A stretch of DNA of 41,877 nt, taken from positions 1-41,877 of the forward strand of contig SVRK01000016.1 in assembly GCA_015064855.1 (NCBI GenBank). The letters are read 5' to 3'. Source of the DNA: Oscillospiraceae bacterium. Its GTDB lineage: Bacteria; Bacillota; Clostridia; Oscillospirales; CAG-272. A program made the translations under genes and the position numbers. Position 1 is the stretch's first letter. Each line of letters starts with the position of its first letter. Of the stretch, positions 1 through 8,123 are shown in pieces. The notes beneath the pieces are model-generated. The model was not told the DNA's origin. It saw only the letters and a program-made list of their open reading frames with translations, and ran no database searches.

Positions 1-20
1 CAATCACATTAAAAAAGAAT

Positions 21-40
21 CTGGCGTTGATCAACGCCAG
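21..40. terminator. Perfect 20-bp palindrome, possible minus-strand terminator
   Basis: CTGGCGTTGATCAACGCCAG is a perfect palindrome. Read on the minus strand it is followed by ATTCTTTTTT, the layout of a rho-independent terminator. On the plus strand it is followed by an A-tract, not a T-tract. No minus-strand gene lies to its right in this window, so its job is unclear. It may insulate enolase from the unseen left neighbour. Confidence 0.4.
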
Positions 41-190
41 ACCCAAAAAAGTTATTGGTTATCGTAAACCTATTGATTTGTTTGAATTTTTTGTTAATTC
101 CTGTTGCACTTAGCTTGACAATTTATTTTTTATAATAATTCTTCTTTTTCTTGGAAATAATTTAATTAAAACAAAAGGAGATTTTATTAT

Positions 191-1435
191 ATGGAAAAAC
201 ATATTAGTTCTATAAAAGCAAGAGAAATAATAGACTCACGCGGTATGCCAACGGTTGAAGCATTACTCTGTCTTTCTTCAGGTCACAGGGGCGTTGCTTC
301 AGTACCGTCGGGTGCTTCAACAGGAGCATATGAAGCCATTGAATTAAGAGATAAAGATAAAAAAAGATATTTTGGCAAGGGTGTTTTAGAAGCTATAGCA
401 AACATTAACCAAAAAATTTCAGACGAATTAGTTGGTTTAACCAGCGATAAGCAAAGAATAATAGACCAAAAGATTATTAAGCTTGACGGAAGCGAAAACA
501 AAAGTAATTTAGGAGCTAATGCAACACTTTCCGTTTCGTTAGCCTTAGCAAAAGCAAATGCATGTTCTTATTCTCTTCCTCTATACAGGTATTTGGGTGG
601 AATTTTTGCTACTAAGCTACCAATTCCTATGATGAACATTTTAAATGGTGGTGCACATGCCTCAAACAATATTGACATACAGGAATTTATGATTGTTCCT
701 GTTGGTTTTGCCTCCTTTAAAGATGCATTGCGCGCCGGTTGTGAAATATACAACGAGCTCAAGAATATATTAAAGAAGAAGGGATATTCCATAGCCGTTG
801 GAGATGAGGGTGGATTTGCGCCTGACTTAGAAAACGAGGAAGAAGCAATCGAGCTTATTTTAGAAGCAATAAAAAACGCAAAATACGACACGTCCTCGGT
901 CAAAATTGCTCTTGATATTGCCTCTAGCGAATGGTACAACGGCTCAGCTTATGTATTGCCAAAATCCAAGCAAAGCTACACAAGTGAGGAATTGATTGAA
1001 AAATGGGATGCTTTAATTAGCAAATATCCAATACTCTCTATTGAGGACCCATTAGCTGAAAACGACTATTTTGGTTGGAGAAAAATCACATCTCAGCTGG
1101 GTGAAAAGGTTATGCTTGTTGGAGATGACCTATTCGTAACTAATGAAAAGAGGCTAAAAAAGGGAGTTGATGAGGGAATGGCAAATTCCATCCTTATAAA
1201 GCCAAACCAAATCGGCACTTTAACAGAAACTCTTGACGTTATTGAATATGCAAAGGAAAAATCATACCACACTATAATTTCTCATCGTTCAGGAGAAACC
1301 TGTGACACTTATATTGCTGATATTGCAGTAGCTACTAATGCCGGCTTTATAAAAACAGGTGCTCCTTGCCGTATGGAGCGCGTAGCCAAATATAATCGAT
1401 TACTCGAAATTGAAGACGAAATTTACAGAAATTAA
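191..1435 (+). CDS. eno: Enolase (phosphopyruvate hydratase)
   Basis: Cytoplasmic glycolytic enzyme interconverting 2-phosphoglycerate and phosphoenolpyruvate with Mg2+. The 414-residue protein covers the whole family (usual length about 430). Visible landmarks are the N-terminal [14 protein letters not shown], the GASTGAYEA loop, [16 protein letters not shown] near 150-165, the metal ligands in [12 protein letters not shown] and GDDLFVTN, and the catalytic-lysine and SHRSGET regions near the C-terminus. An oddity is SGETCDT where most enolases read SGETEDT. The Shine-Dalgarno AAAGGAG precedes ATG 191. It is monocistronic here, ending at a hairpin (1439-1456). I could not find a convincing promoter in 41-190: TTGACA (115-120) and TATAAT (131-136) are present but only 10 bp apart. 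Confidence 0.97.
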   Translation: MEKHISSIKAREIIDSRGMPTVEALLCLSSGHRGVASVPSGASTGAYEAIELRDKDKKRYFGKGVLEAIANINQKISDELVGLTSDKQRIIDQKIIKLDGSENKSNLGANATLSVSLALAKANACSYSLPLYRYLGGIFATKLPIPMMNILNGGAHASNNIDIQEFMIVPVGFASFKDALRAGCEIYNELKNILKKKGYSIAVGDEGGFAPDLENEEEAIELILEAIKNAKYDTSSVKIALDIASSEWYNGSAYVLPKSKQSYTSEELIEKWDALISKYPILSIEDPLAENDYFGWRKITSQLGEKVMLVGDDLFVTNEKRLKKGVDEGMANSILIKPNQIGTLTETLDVIEYAKEKSYHTIISHRSGETCDTYIADIAVATNAGFIKTGAPCRMERVAKYNRLLEIEDEIYRN

Positions 1436-1438
1436 CTT

Positions 1439-1466
1439 GGGAGGCAACTGCCTCCCTTATCTATCT
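1439..1466 (+). terminator. Rho-independent terminator after eno
   Basis: GGGAGGC (1439-1445), loop AACT, GCCTCCC (1450-1456), followed by a moderately T-rich tail. It lies directly after the eno stop codon. Confidence 0.8.
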
Positions 1467-1486
1467 TTAAAAGTTTATTTTCTCTC

Positions 1487-1516
1487 TTGACATTTTATAT
1501 AATTATATGTTATACT
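1487..1516 (+). promoter_or_regulatory. Sigma-A promoter of the SRP RNA
   Basis: TTGACA (1487-1492), 18-bp spacer, TATACT (1511-1516) with an extended -10 TG at 1508-1509. Predicted initiation near 1523 would give a roughly 36-nt leader before the folded RNA, implying 5' processing of a precursor, as is known for Bacillus scRNA. Confidence 0.75.
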
Positions 1517-1558
1517 ACTACTGTTAAAATTATATAATAATAAAACAAGTTGTGATAT

Positions 1559-1834
1559 AAGGTCATACTATCCGGGGCGTTAGCGGTGCCCTGCACCTGA
1601 AATCCGCTATATGCAGGGGAGAATTCCCATTATGAGGACTATTCTTGTGTGGTCAGCACTTATATCAGAAGCGTTGACAGATGAGTCTTGCGCAATTGTC
1701 GGCTGTGAACCGTGTCAGATGGGGGACCAAGCAGCACTAAGCGGTTGTGATAATGTGCCGCGAGAGTGCTTGTCTCGAGCCTATGGTACATGATAGCGCG
1801 CGTAAGGGTATTTCGATTTTTGGGGTATGATCTT
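1559..1834 (+). ncRNA. ffs: Signal recognition particle RNA, large bacterial type (scRNA)
   Basis: RNA scaffold of the signal recognition particle, which binds Ffh and targets nascent membrane proteins. The 5' part matches the Alu domain of the Bacillus-type RNA, including GCGGTGCCCTGCACCTG and AATCCGCT. The S-domain tip (helix 8) spans 1714-1734, where GTCAGA and AAGCAGCAC flank a UGG/CCA stem capped by a GGGA tetraloop (1723-1726). Ends were set by pairing AAGGTCATAC (1559-1568) with GTATGATCTT (1825-1834), the closing stem of helix 5. A T-rich stretch (about 1848-1853) follows and may end transcription. Any reading frame inside it (such as 1611-1793) is spurious. SRP RNA beside dnaX-ybaB-recR is the usual Firmicute arrangement. 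Confidence 0.95.
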
Positions 1835-1878
1835 ATATGACAGCTTGTTTTTTAATATTTAATGAGAAAGGAGAAAAT

Positions 1879-3438
1879 ATGCATCAGGCTTTATATAGAA
1901 AATATCGCCCTAACGTTTTTGGTGACGTTTATGGTCAGGATCACATTACGTCTATTTTAAGATTTGAAGCGGCAAATGGCGCTGTTTCTCACGCTTATCT
2001 TTTCTCCGGCTCTCGCGGTACCGGTAAAACGACCTGTGCAAAAATACTTGCCAAAAGCGTAAACTGTCTTAATTTGAAAGACGGAAACCCATGTAACGAA
2101 TGCGAAAACTGTCGTGCGATTGATGAAGGCACAACAACTGACGTTTTGGAAATGGACGCAGCTACTAATACCGGTGTTGATTACATTCGTGATTTGCGCG
2201 ACAACGTTATGTACACCCCCAGTATTCTAAAAAAACGCGTCTACATAATTGACGAGGCTCATATGCTTTCCGACAGTGCTTTTAATGCGCTCTTAAAGAC
2301 TATTGAAGAGCCACCGGATCACGTTTTATTTATTTTTGCTACTACTGAACAGCATAAAATTCCGGCTACTATAATTTCAAGATGTCAACGCTTTGAATTT
2401 AGAAGGATTTCGATAGCTTCTCTTGTTGAAAGACTTTCTTACATTGCAAAAAGTGAGAATATCGAAATTACAAAGGAAGCCCTATCTGTTATTGCAAAAA
2501 CAGCTCAAGGCGGTATGAGAGATGCTATAAGCTTAATGGAGCTATGTGCAGGTGCTGGTGGCGTAGTAACGCCCGAACAAGTAAATAAAATACTTGGTAC
2601 AAGCTCATATGATAAAATGTGTAGCGTTGCAAAAAGCATTGCAAACAAGGAATACGCTGTGCTTTTTGATACAATAAATGAAATTGTTTCGTCTTCAAAG
2701 GACATTCTTGTTTTCTTTGCCGATCTTACATCATTCTATAGAGATATGATGGTTGTAAAATCATCGGCAAGTGCAGCGTATCTTGAGCTTATAGATAGCG
2801 AAGCGAATTTGGTTAAGGATGCTTGCTCACAATTTAATATGGCAACGCTTCTCTACCATATTTCCTTACTTGATTCCGCATATTTAAATATGCAAAAGAA
2901 TCCGTCAACAAAACGTCTTTGCGCTGAAATAACTCTTATGAAAATGTGTGATCCGAAGCTTTCCGAGTCAAATGAGGCTTTGCTTTCAAGAATCGCATCG
3001 CTCGAGGACAAAATAACATTAATTTCAAAGGGTGCCAAAATAGACGAGACTATAAAGCAATCGGAACAAAAAAAGGATACGACTTCTAGTACAGTGTCTG
3101 TTAAGGAAACGATTGAAGTGCCTAAAGTGAGCACAGACAACAAAACATCTGAAATGACTGAAATTCAAGATTGGAATGAGGTTGCAATCAAGGTTTCAGA
3201 GTCCGACCAAAGCATTTTTGGATTCGTTAACAAATCAAGATGCTATTACAAGGACGGAAAATACTATCTTGTGTGTGAAAACGAATTTGTAAAAAATCTT
3301 TTAAGCACAGAAAAAAACAAATCATCAATTTTCAATGCTATGATGCTATGTGAAATTGATATTTCATCAGTTTCACAGCTTGAAATAGTTATAAACATCA
3401 AAAATACGGCCAAAAAAAGTGGTCTTGAAGAATTTTAA
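1879..3438 (+). CDS. dnaX: DNA polymerase III subunit gamma/tau
   Basis: Clamp-loader ATPase that places the beta clamp and holds the replicative polymerase together. It has 519 residues. Walker A GSRGTGKT is at 44-51, zinc-module cysteines are C63, C72, C75 and C78, Walker B IIDEAH is at 123-128, and the SRC sensor/arginine finger is at 167-169. A clamp-loader collar follows to about 365, then a charged Ser/Thr/Lys linker and a short C-terminal tau-like domain. I start at ATG 1879 (MHQALYRKYRP): AAAGGAG sits just upstream, and the longer frame from 1837 adds 14 residues foreign to the family and abuts the SRP RNA. First gene of dnaX-ybaB-recR-exonuclease. Confidence 0.96.
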   Translation: MHQALYRKYRPNVFGDVYGQDHITSILRFEAANGAVSHAYLFSGSRGTGKTTCAKILAKSVNCLNLKDGNPCNECENCRAIDEGTTTDVLEMDAATNTGVDYIRDLRDNVMYTPSILKKRVYIIDEAHMLSDSAFNALLKTIEEPPDHVLFIFATTEQHKIPATIISRCQRFEFRRISIASLVERLSYIAKSENIEITKEALSVIAKTAQGGMRDAISLMELCAGAGGVVTPEQVNKILGTSSYDKMCSVAKSIANKEYAVLFDTINEIVSSSKDILVFFADLTSFYRDMMVVKSSASAAYLELIDSEANLVKDACSQFNMATLLYHISLLDSAYLNMQKNPSTKRLCAEITLMKMCDPKLSESNEALLSRIASLEDKITLISKGAKIDETIKQSEQKKDTTSSTVSVKETIEVPKVSTDNKTSEMTEIQDWNEVAIKVSESDQSIFGFVNKSRCYYKDGKYYLVCENEFVKNLLSTEKNKSSIFNAMMLCEIDISSVSQLEIVINIKNTAKKSGLEEF

Positions 3439-3449
3439 AGAGGTATATT

Positions 3450-3782
3450 ATGAGAGCTAACGTTCCAAAGGGTCCTAGCATGAACGAAATGCTAAGACAA
3501 GCACAAAAAATGCAAGCAGATATGCAAGAAAAGCAAGCCGAGCTTGATGAAAAGGTATATGACATCAGCGCAGGCGGTGGAGTTGTTAAGGTAAAGATTT
3601 CCGGTAAAAAGGAAATTTTAAATATCGAAATTTCCCCTGAAATTGTTGACCCCGATGACATAGAAACATTACAAGACATAATGGTTGCGGCAGTAAACGA
3701 AGCAATTAAGAAGGTAGATTCCACAAACGAAGCTGAAATGAACAAAATCACCGGCGGTCTTGGAATGCCTGGTATGTTTTAA
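3450..3782 (+). CDS. ybaB: YbaB/EbfC family nucleoid-associated protein
   Basis: Small dimeric DNA-binding protein associated with nucleoid organisation. It has 110 residues with the family pattern: an amphipathic N-terminal helix (NEMLRQAQKMQADMQ), a central strand block with SAGGGVVKVKISGKKE, and a helical end with DIETLQDIMVAAVNEAIKK followed by a Gly/Met tail. It begins 11 nt after dnaX behind AGAGG, and its stop shares one base with the recR start (TAATG). Its place between dnaX and recR is the classic one. Confidence 0.93.
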   Translation: MRANVPKGPSMNEMLRQAQKMQADMQEKQAELDEKVYDISAGGGVVKVKISGKKEILNIEISPEIVDPDDIETLQDIMVAAVNEAIKKVDSTNEAEMNKITGGLGMPGMF

Positions 3783-4381
3783 TGGAAACACTCGTTAAGC
3801 CATTACAAACGCTTATTGAAAAGTTTCGTTCTCTTGATGGAGTCGGTAAAAAAAGTGCTATGAGAATGGCATTTTCAGTGCTTGATATGGATAATTCAGA
3901 GGTTTATGACTTTGCACAAGCAATATTAGATGCAAAAACTCAAATCGGTCTTTGCTCTATATGTCAAAACCTTTCAAGTGAAGAGGTTTGTCCTATTTGC
4001 CAAAGCATTACACGTGACCACTCTATCGTTTGCGTCGTCGAGGATTATCAAGCGGTAATAGCCTTTGAAAAGGTTAAAGAATTCAAGGGTGTTTATCACG
4101 TTTTACACGGTACTATTTCCCCTATGAAATCTATCGGCCCTGACAAGCTAAAAATCAAAGAGCTACTAGCAAGAATAAGCACCGAAGAAATTAAAGAGGT
4201 GATAGTTGCCACGAACTATACTGTCGAGGGAGAGGCAACAGCAATGTACCTCTCGAAAATACTTAAGCCTCTTGATATCAAGGTTACAAGACTTGCAAAC
4301 GGCTTGCCTGTCGGATCGGATCTTGAATATGCAGATGAGGTTACTCTCTATCGTGCACTCCTTGGTAGGAGGGACATTTAA
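3782..4381 (+). CDS. recR: Recombination protein RecR
   Basis: Acts with RecO/RecF in loading RecA at gaps during DNA repair. It has 199 residues, the standard length. The N-terminal helix-hairpin-helix carries LDGVGKKSAMRMA (18-30), the zinc finger uses C58, C61, C70 and C73, and the Toprim domain has VVEDYQ (85-90). The C-terminal stretch LANGLPVGSDLEYADEVTL is the conserved Walker-B-like RecR ending. It overlaps ybaB and the next gene by one base each, indicating translational coupling. Confidence 0.97.
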   Translation: METLVKPLQTLIEKFRSLDGVGKKSAMRMAFSVLDMDNSEVYDFAQAILDAKTQIGLCSICQNLSSEEVCPICQSITRDHSIVCVVEDYQAVIAFEKVKEFKGVYHVLHGTISPMKSIGPDKLKIKELLARISTEEIKEVIVATNYTVEGEATAMYLSKILKPLDIKVTRLANGLPVGSDLEYADEVTLYRALLGRRDI

Positions 4382-5493
4382 TGGACTATTTATTTTTTGA
4401 TATTGAATGTGCCAACTGCTTTGGTGGAAGAGGAAAAATTTGTTCGTTTGGGTACATTATTACAGACGATAAATTCAATGTTAAGCAAAAAAATGATATT
4501 TTAATAAATCCTCATTCTAAATTTCATTTGCATGGTCATGGTAATCATCCGGGTATTGTTTTAGGATATGACGAGGATGAGTTTCTTTCTTCTCCCGATT
4601 TTAAATTTTATTATCCCACTATATGTGAGCTTTTGACTCGTGAAAACACATTAAAATTTGGTTTTTCAGTTTTATCCGACGCCAATTTTATAAAAAGTGA
4701 ATGTCTGCGTTTTTCTAAACCTATTTTCAATTACGATTTCATTGATATTCAGCGTATTTATACAGACTATAAGGCGCTTGAAAACACACCCGCTCTTATA
4801 AAATGTGCCGGCGAATATGGTGTTACCGAAAGCCAAGACGTTCACAAAAGTGATGACGATGCATATTTTACTATGCGTGTCCTTAAAGGATTGTGTGAGG
4901 AAACGGGGTTATCCGCATCTGAATTAATTGAAAAATATCCACTTTGCAAATGCTGGTGCAAGGATGGCGAGCTTGGCTCTGAATTTTTAAAGTACAAAGA
5001 ATTTCAAAAGGCAAACAAGCTTTCCAAAATGGAAAAGCTTACAGGTAGCCCACGCTCCAACTGGATACATACAACTGAAGAAAATGCAACCACCTTCTCC
5101 AATTATGTTAAGCGTGTATTTATAAACCGCAAGGAGCAGACATTTTTGCTAGGCAAAAAGGTTTGCATAAGCTCTCTTTTTGAAGAGTATCATTTTTATG
5201 AGATGATGAACATTGTTTCTCTTCTCGCTTCTTATGGAGCTAAATATTCACGACACGCATATAATGCAGATATTTTTGTTACCTATGAAATAATAGGCAA
5301 AAACGGTGAACCCTTCCGCTGTTACCGCAAAGAACGTGCTATCGAGGCTCTTGCACAGGGCAAGGATATTGAATTCATGGAGCTCGACACTCTGCTTTTG
5401 CTTTTAAATACCGATTTAGAAGCGATAAAGATTCTTAATATGGACAAGTTATCCCCTATTAAAAATAAGTTTTTTCAAGCTTTTATAAAATAA
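4381..5493 (+). CDS. DnaQ-like DEDDh 3'-5' exonuclease with BRCT-like C-terminus
   Basis: Probable 3'-5' exonuclease of the DnaQ/epsilon superfamily. It has 370 residues. Exo I is DIE (D7, E9), a candidate Exo II aspartate is D100 in SVLSDANF, and Exo III is H155-x4-D160 in HKSDDDA, which makes it DEDDh. A C-terminal region at about 250-330 (FLLGKKVCISSLFE to SLLASYGAKYSRHAYNADIFV) resembles a BRCT fold, seen in other Firmicute DnaQ-like proteins; that part is weaker. The start codon overlaps the recR stop (TAATG). Being last in dnaX-ybaB-recR suggests a repair or replication-proofreading role. It ends at a nested hairpin (5497-5569). Confidence 0.8.
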   Translation: MDYLFFDIECANCFGGRGKICSFGYIITDDKFNVKQKNDILINPHSKFHLHGHGNHPGIVLGYDEDEFLSSPDFKFYYPTICELLTRENTLKFGFSVLSDANFIKSECLRFSKPIFNYDFIDIQRIYTDYKALENTPALIKCAGEYGVTESQDVHKSDDDAYFTMRVLKGLCEETGLSASELIEKYPLCKCWCKDGELGSEFLKYKEFQKANKLSKMEKLTGSPRSNWIHTTEENATTFSNYVKRVFINRKEQTFLLGKKVCISSLFEEYHFYEMMNIVSLLASYGAKYSRHAYNADIFVTYEIIGKNGEPFRCYRKERAIEALAQGKDIEFMELDTLLLLLNTDLEAIKILNMDKLSPIKNKFFQAFIK

Positions 5494-5496
5494 TAC

Positions 5497-5575
5497 AAAG
5501 ACATTCTCTTTTATACCCTATTTTTAACGGGTAGCTTGGTTAAGCCAAGTTGTTTATGAGAGTGTCTTTTGTTTT
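5497..5575 (+). terminator. Nested multi-hairpin 3' element ending in a T-tract
   Basis: An outer 12-bp stem pairs 5497-5508 with 5558-5569 (one G-U) and is followed by TTGTTTT. Inside the loop are two more hairpins: TACCC/GGGTA (5514-5518 with 5529-5533) and CTTGG/CCAAG (5535-5539 with 5545-5549). It can end the dnaX operon transcript. The internal branching is more than a terminator needs. Confidence 0.6.
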
Positions 5576-5607
5576 AAAAAAATCACCTCAAATGAGGTGA
5601 TTTTTTA
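5574..5607. terminator. Bidirectional terminator between convergent operons
   Basis: AATCACCTC (5581-5589), loop AAAT, GAGGTGATT (5594-5602), with A-tract before and T-tract after, so it works on either strand. It overlaps the last codons of the minus-strand gene ending at 5605. Confidence 0.85.
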
Positions 5608-6294
5608 TTTGAATTCTATTAAGTCTTGCGTCAATAGCCCTTCACGCATTATTTTATAATACTCGTCAGTACCGACGGTATCCATAATATGAAGATTTTT
5701 GCGTATTGCTTCTACTATCAATTCTGGATTTAGGTTTTTCTCGTTATCAGCACATAAAATAGCGTTTATCACTACTCTACCGTTGTCGTCTTTTACTTCA
5801 AGGCTTTGAATGTAATCACAAATATTTACGCTTTTAACTCCGCTTTTTGTTTTTTTCTCTATCATACAGCTATTAGAAAAGAGATTTGATATATCATGTG
5901 CGGTTGAGCTGGTAATTTTGGGAGAAAACAATTCCATTCTATATTTTGCATACGAAATCAGCTTTAATTTAGCCTCCGGCTGGTATACCTCTATAACTCT
6001 CATATCCGCAGGAAAATTGCGGTTTAATCGCTCCATAATCTCCTCATTTGACATATATGAGTTAAGCTTGATATCCAAAAGCTCGCATTCACTCTCAACA
6101 CCGGTTGGCAAAGGCAATGCAAAAACCATTTTAGGTTGAGGGTTAAAGCCCTCACTATACCATATATCAAGTCCTGCACGCAAAATTATTCTTTGCATTG
6201 TGCGTGCAAGGTCAAGGTGAGAAATATACATTAAATCTCCGGTTTTTGAAAACTTAATTCTTACAGGAGTTATTTCTTTTTCTTCGGACACCAT
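5605..6294 (-). CDS. TIGR03936 family radical-SAM-associated protein (DUF2344)
   Basis: 229-residue protein of the DUF2344 type, recognised by the opening VRIKFSKTGDLMYISHLDLARTMQRIILRAGLD and by FNPQPKMVFALPLPTGVES shortly after. Members sit beside, or are fused to, the TIGR03960 radical SAM protein, exactly as here: the genes overlap by 25 nt. No catalytic motif is known to me and the substrate is uncharacterised; a tRNA or other RNA target has been suspected because of neighbouring genes in many genomes, which is inference. It is the last gene of the rlmB operon and runs into the terminator at 5574-5607. Confidence 0.88.
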   Translation of the reverse strand: MVSEEKEITPVRIKFSKTGDLMYISHLDLARTMQRIILRAGLDIWYSEGFNPQPKMVFALPLPTGVESECELLDIKLNSYMSNEEIMERLNRNFPADMRVIEVYQPEAKLKLISYAKYRMELFSPKITSSTAHDISNLFSNSCMIEKKTKSGVKSVNICDYIQSLEVKDDNGRVVINAILCADNEKNLNPELIVEAIRKNLHIMDTVGTDEYYKIMREGLLTQDLIEFK

Positions 6295-8123
6295 GTATGC
6301 TCCTTTCCAAGCTTATTAGCACCACAGCCAGAACACTTTTCTTTACAGTTTGGTGTTGTTTGGCTTTGGTAAGCTTTTTTGTTTTCACTTATCAAGAAGC
6401 TCTTTGAAACTCCAATATCAATAACGTCCCAAGGAAGGATTTCGTCATATGACATTTTTCTGTTAGCATAAAAATCAGGATTTATGCCACACTCCTCGAA
6501 AATTTCCATCCATCTATGATAGTCAAAATATTCATCCCACGCATCAAAACGTACACCCTTTTTCTGTGCCAATGCAAGAGCTTTGGATAAACGTCTATCG
6601 CCCTTTGAAAATACAGCCTCAAGGCGTGAAACCTTTGCCTCATGCCAGTTATATCGAATTTTCTTATCTGTAATCTTTTCAGCCAAAAACATTTGCTTTG
6701 AACGTAAGGATTCAAGGGAGTCCTGCGCTTCCCACTGGAAAGGAGTGTGAGGCTTTGGAACAAAGCAAGAAACCGAAACCGTAACCGACACAGGCTTTCT
6801 TGAACGTCCCTCTGTCTTATAATATTCGTCTACTACCGTCTTTGCAAGAACCCCAATACCCTCAATATCCTCATAGGTTTCAGTAGGTAACCCATTCATA
6901 AAGTAAAGCTTTACTTGACTTTTACCCCCCTCAAAAGCAAGGCGAACAGCATTTAGAAGGTCCTTTTCATATAAGTTCTTATTTATAGCATCGCGCAATC
7001 TTTGAGTTCCTGCCTCAGGAGCAAAAGTAAGACCGCTTGATCGCACTCCGGAAATTTTACGCATTAGCTCCTTAGTAAAGCTATCAGCACGCAAGGATGG
7101 CAATGATAAATTTACCTTTTTATCGTTTGTCCAAGCTAAAAGCTTGTCAGTTGCATCGTGCAAGCACGAATAATCGCTAATCGAAAGCGAGGTTAATGAT
7201 ATTTCATTATATCCTGTGTTTTCATATATTGTTTTTGCCTGCTCATTTAAAACCTCAGCGCTTTTTTCACGTACAGGGCGGAAAACCATACCTGCTTGGC
7301 AAAAACGACAGCCTCTTATACACCCACGAAAGGTTTCTAGCATAATTCTATCGTGAACTGTTTCAATGTATGGCATAACAGGCTTTAATGGGAAATACGA
7401 GGTGTTTAAGTCTGCCACCACTCTCTTGACAACCTTCTTAGGAACATCGTCAAATTTAGGCTCAAATGACTTTATTGTGCCATCATTGTTATATTCAACT
7501 TCATAAAGTGATGGTACGTAAAAGCCTTCAAGATGCGAAGCCTCGCGCAAAAATGCACTTTTGGTATAAGTGCCGTTATCCTTCATTTTTGTATAAAGCT
7601 CAGCAAGCTCGCAAAGCGCCTCCTCGCCTTCACCTATACTAAAAATATCAAAGAAATCCGCCACCGGCTCTGCATTATACGCACAAGGTCCCCCTCCGAG
7701 TATTATGGGTGAGTCCTCTTCCCTATCCTTAGAAAAAAATGGAAGCCCTGCCATATCAATCATATTTATTGCGGTAGTATAGCATAACTCATATTGTAAA
7801 GAGATAGCCATAATATCGAATTCCTTTATTTCATCCTTGCTTTCAAGTGCGAACAAAGGAATATTATGCTCTCGCATTTTTTCTTCCATATCCGGCCAAG
7901 GCGCAAATACTCTTTCGCACCAAGCATATGGCAATTCATTTAGCGCACCGTACAAAATCTTCATACCTAGATTCGACATTCCTATTTCATACGTGTCAGG
8001 AAAACAAAATGCTATTCTCGTTTTTATTTTATTCTTATCTTTTATAATCTGACCAAATTCTCCACCCGTATATCTGGCAGGCTTTGAAACCGATTTTAAA
8101 ATTGTGCTAATATCCCTCTGCAT
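6270..8123 (-). CDS. TIGR03960 family B12-binding-domain radical SAM protein
   Basis: 617 residues. The N-terminal VSKPARYTGGEFG and FPDTYEIGMSNLG blocks, then a cobalamin-binding-like Rossmann region with ILGGGPCAYNAEP (about 141-153), precede the radical SAM core. There C268-x3-C272-x2-C275 (RGCIRGCRFC) would hold the 4Fe-4S cluster. A C-terminal cysteine group (CKEKCSGCG and WCPKKKK) may bind metal. Start chosen at ATG 8123, which overlaps the previous gene's stop (TAATG) and matches family N-termini; a GTG at 8150 would add nine residues. Function unknown. Overlaps with both neighbours mean translational coupling. Confidence 0.92.
   Translation of the reverse strand: MQRDISTILKSVSKPARYTGGEFGQIIKDKNKIKTRIAFCFPDTYEIGMSNLGMKILYGALNELPYAWCERVFAPWPDMEEKMREHNIPLFALESKDEIKEFDIMAISLQYELCYTTAINMIDMAGLPFFSKDREEDSPIILGGGPCAYNAEPVADFFDIFSIGEGEEALCELAELYTKMKDNGTYTKSAFLREASHLEGFYVPSLYEVEYNNDGTIKSFEPKFDDVPKKVVKRVVADLNTSYFPLKPVMPYIETVHDRIMLETFRGCIRGCRFCQAGMVFRPVREKSAEVLNEQAKTIYENTGYNEISLTSLSISDYSCLHDATDKLLAWTNDKKVNLSLPSLRADSFTKELMRKISGVRSSGLTFAPEAGTQRLRDAINKNLYEKDLLNAVRLAFEGGKSQVKLYFMNGLPTETYEDIEGIGVLAKTVVDEYYKTEGRSRKPVSVTVSVSCFVPKPHTPFQWEAQDSLESLRSKQMFLAEKITDKKIRYNWHEAKVSRLEAVFSKGDRRLSKALALAQKKGVRFDAWDEYFDYHRWMEIFEECGINPDFYANRKMSYDEILPWDVIDIGVSKSFLISENKKAYQSQTTPNCKEKCSGCGANKLGKEHTWCPKKKK

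Noticed and set aside
115..136. TTGACA and TATAAT upstream of eno
   Set aside because: The hexamers are only 10 bp apart, too close for sigma-A; no properly spaced alternative was found.
1611..1793. A 60-codon open frame
   Set aside because: It lies entirely inside the SRP RNA, whose conserved Alu and S domains explain the sequence.
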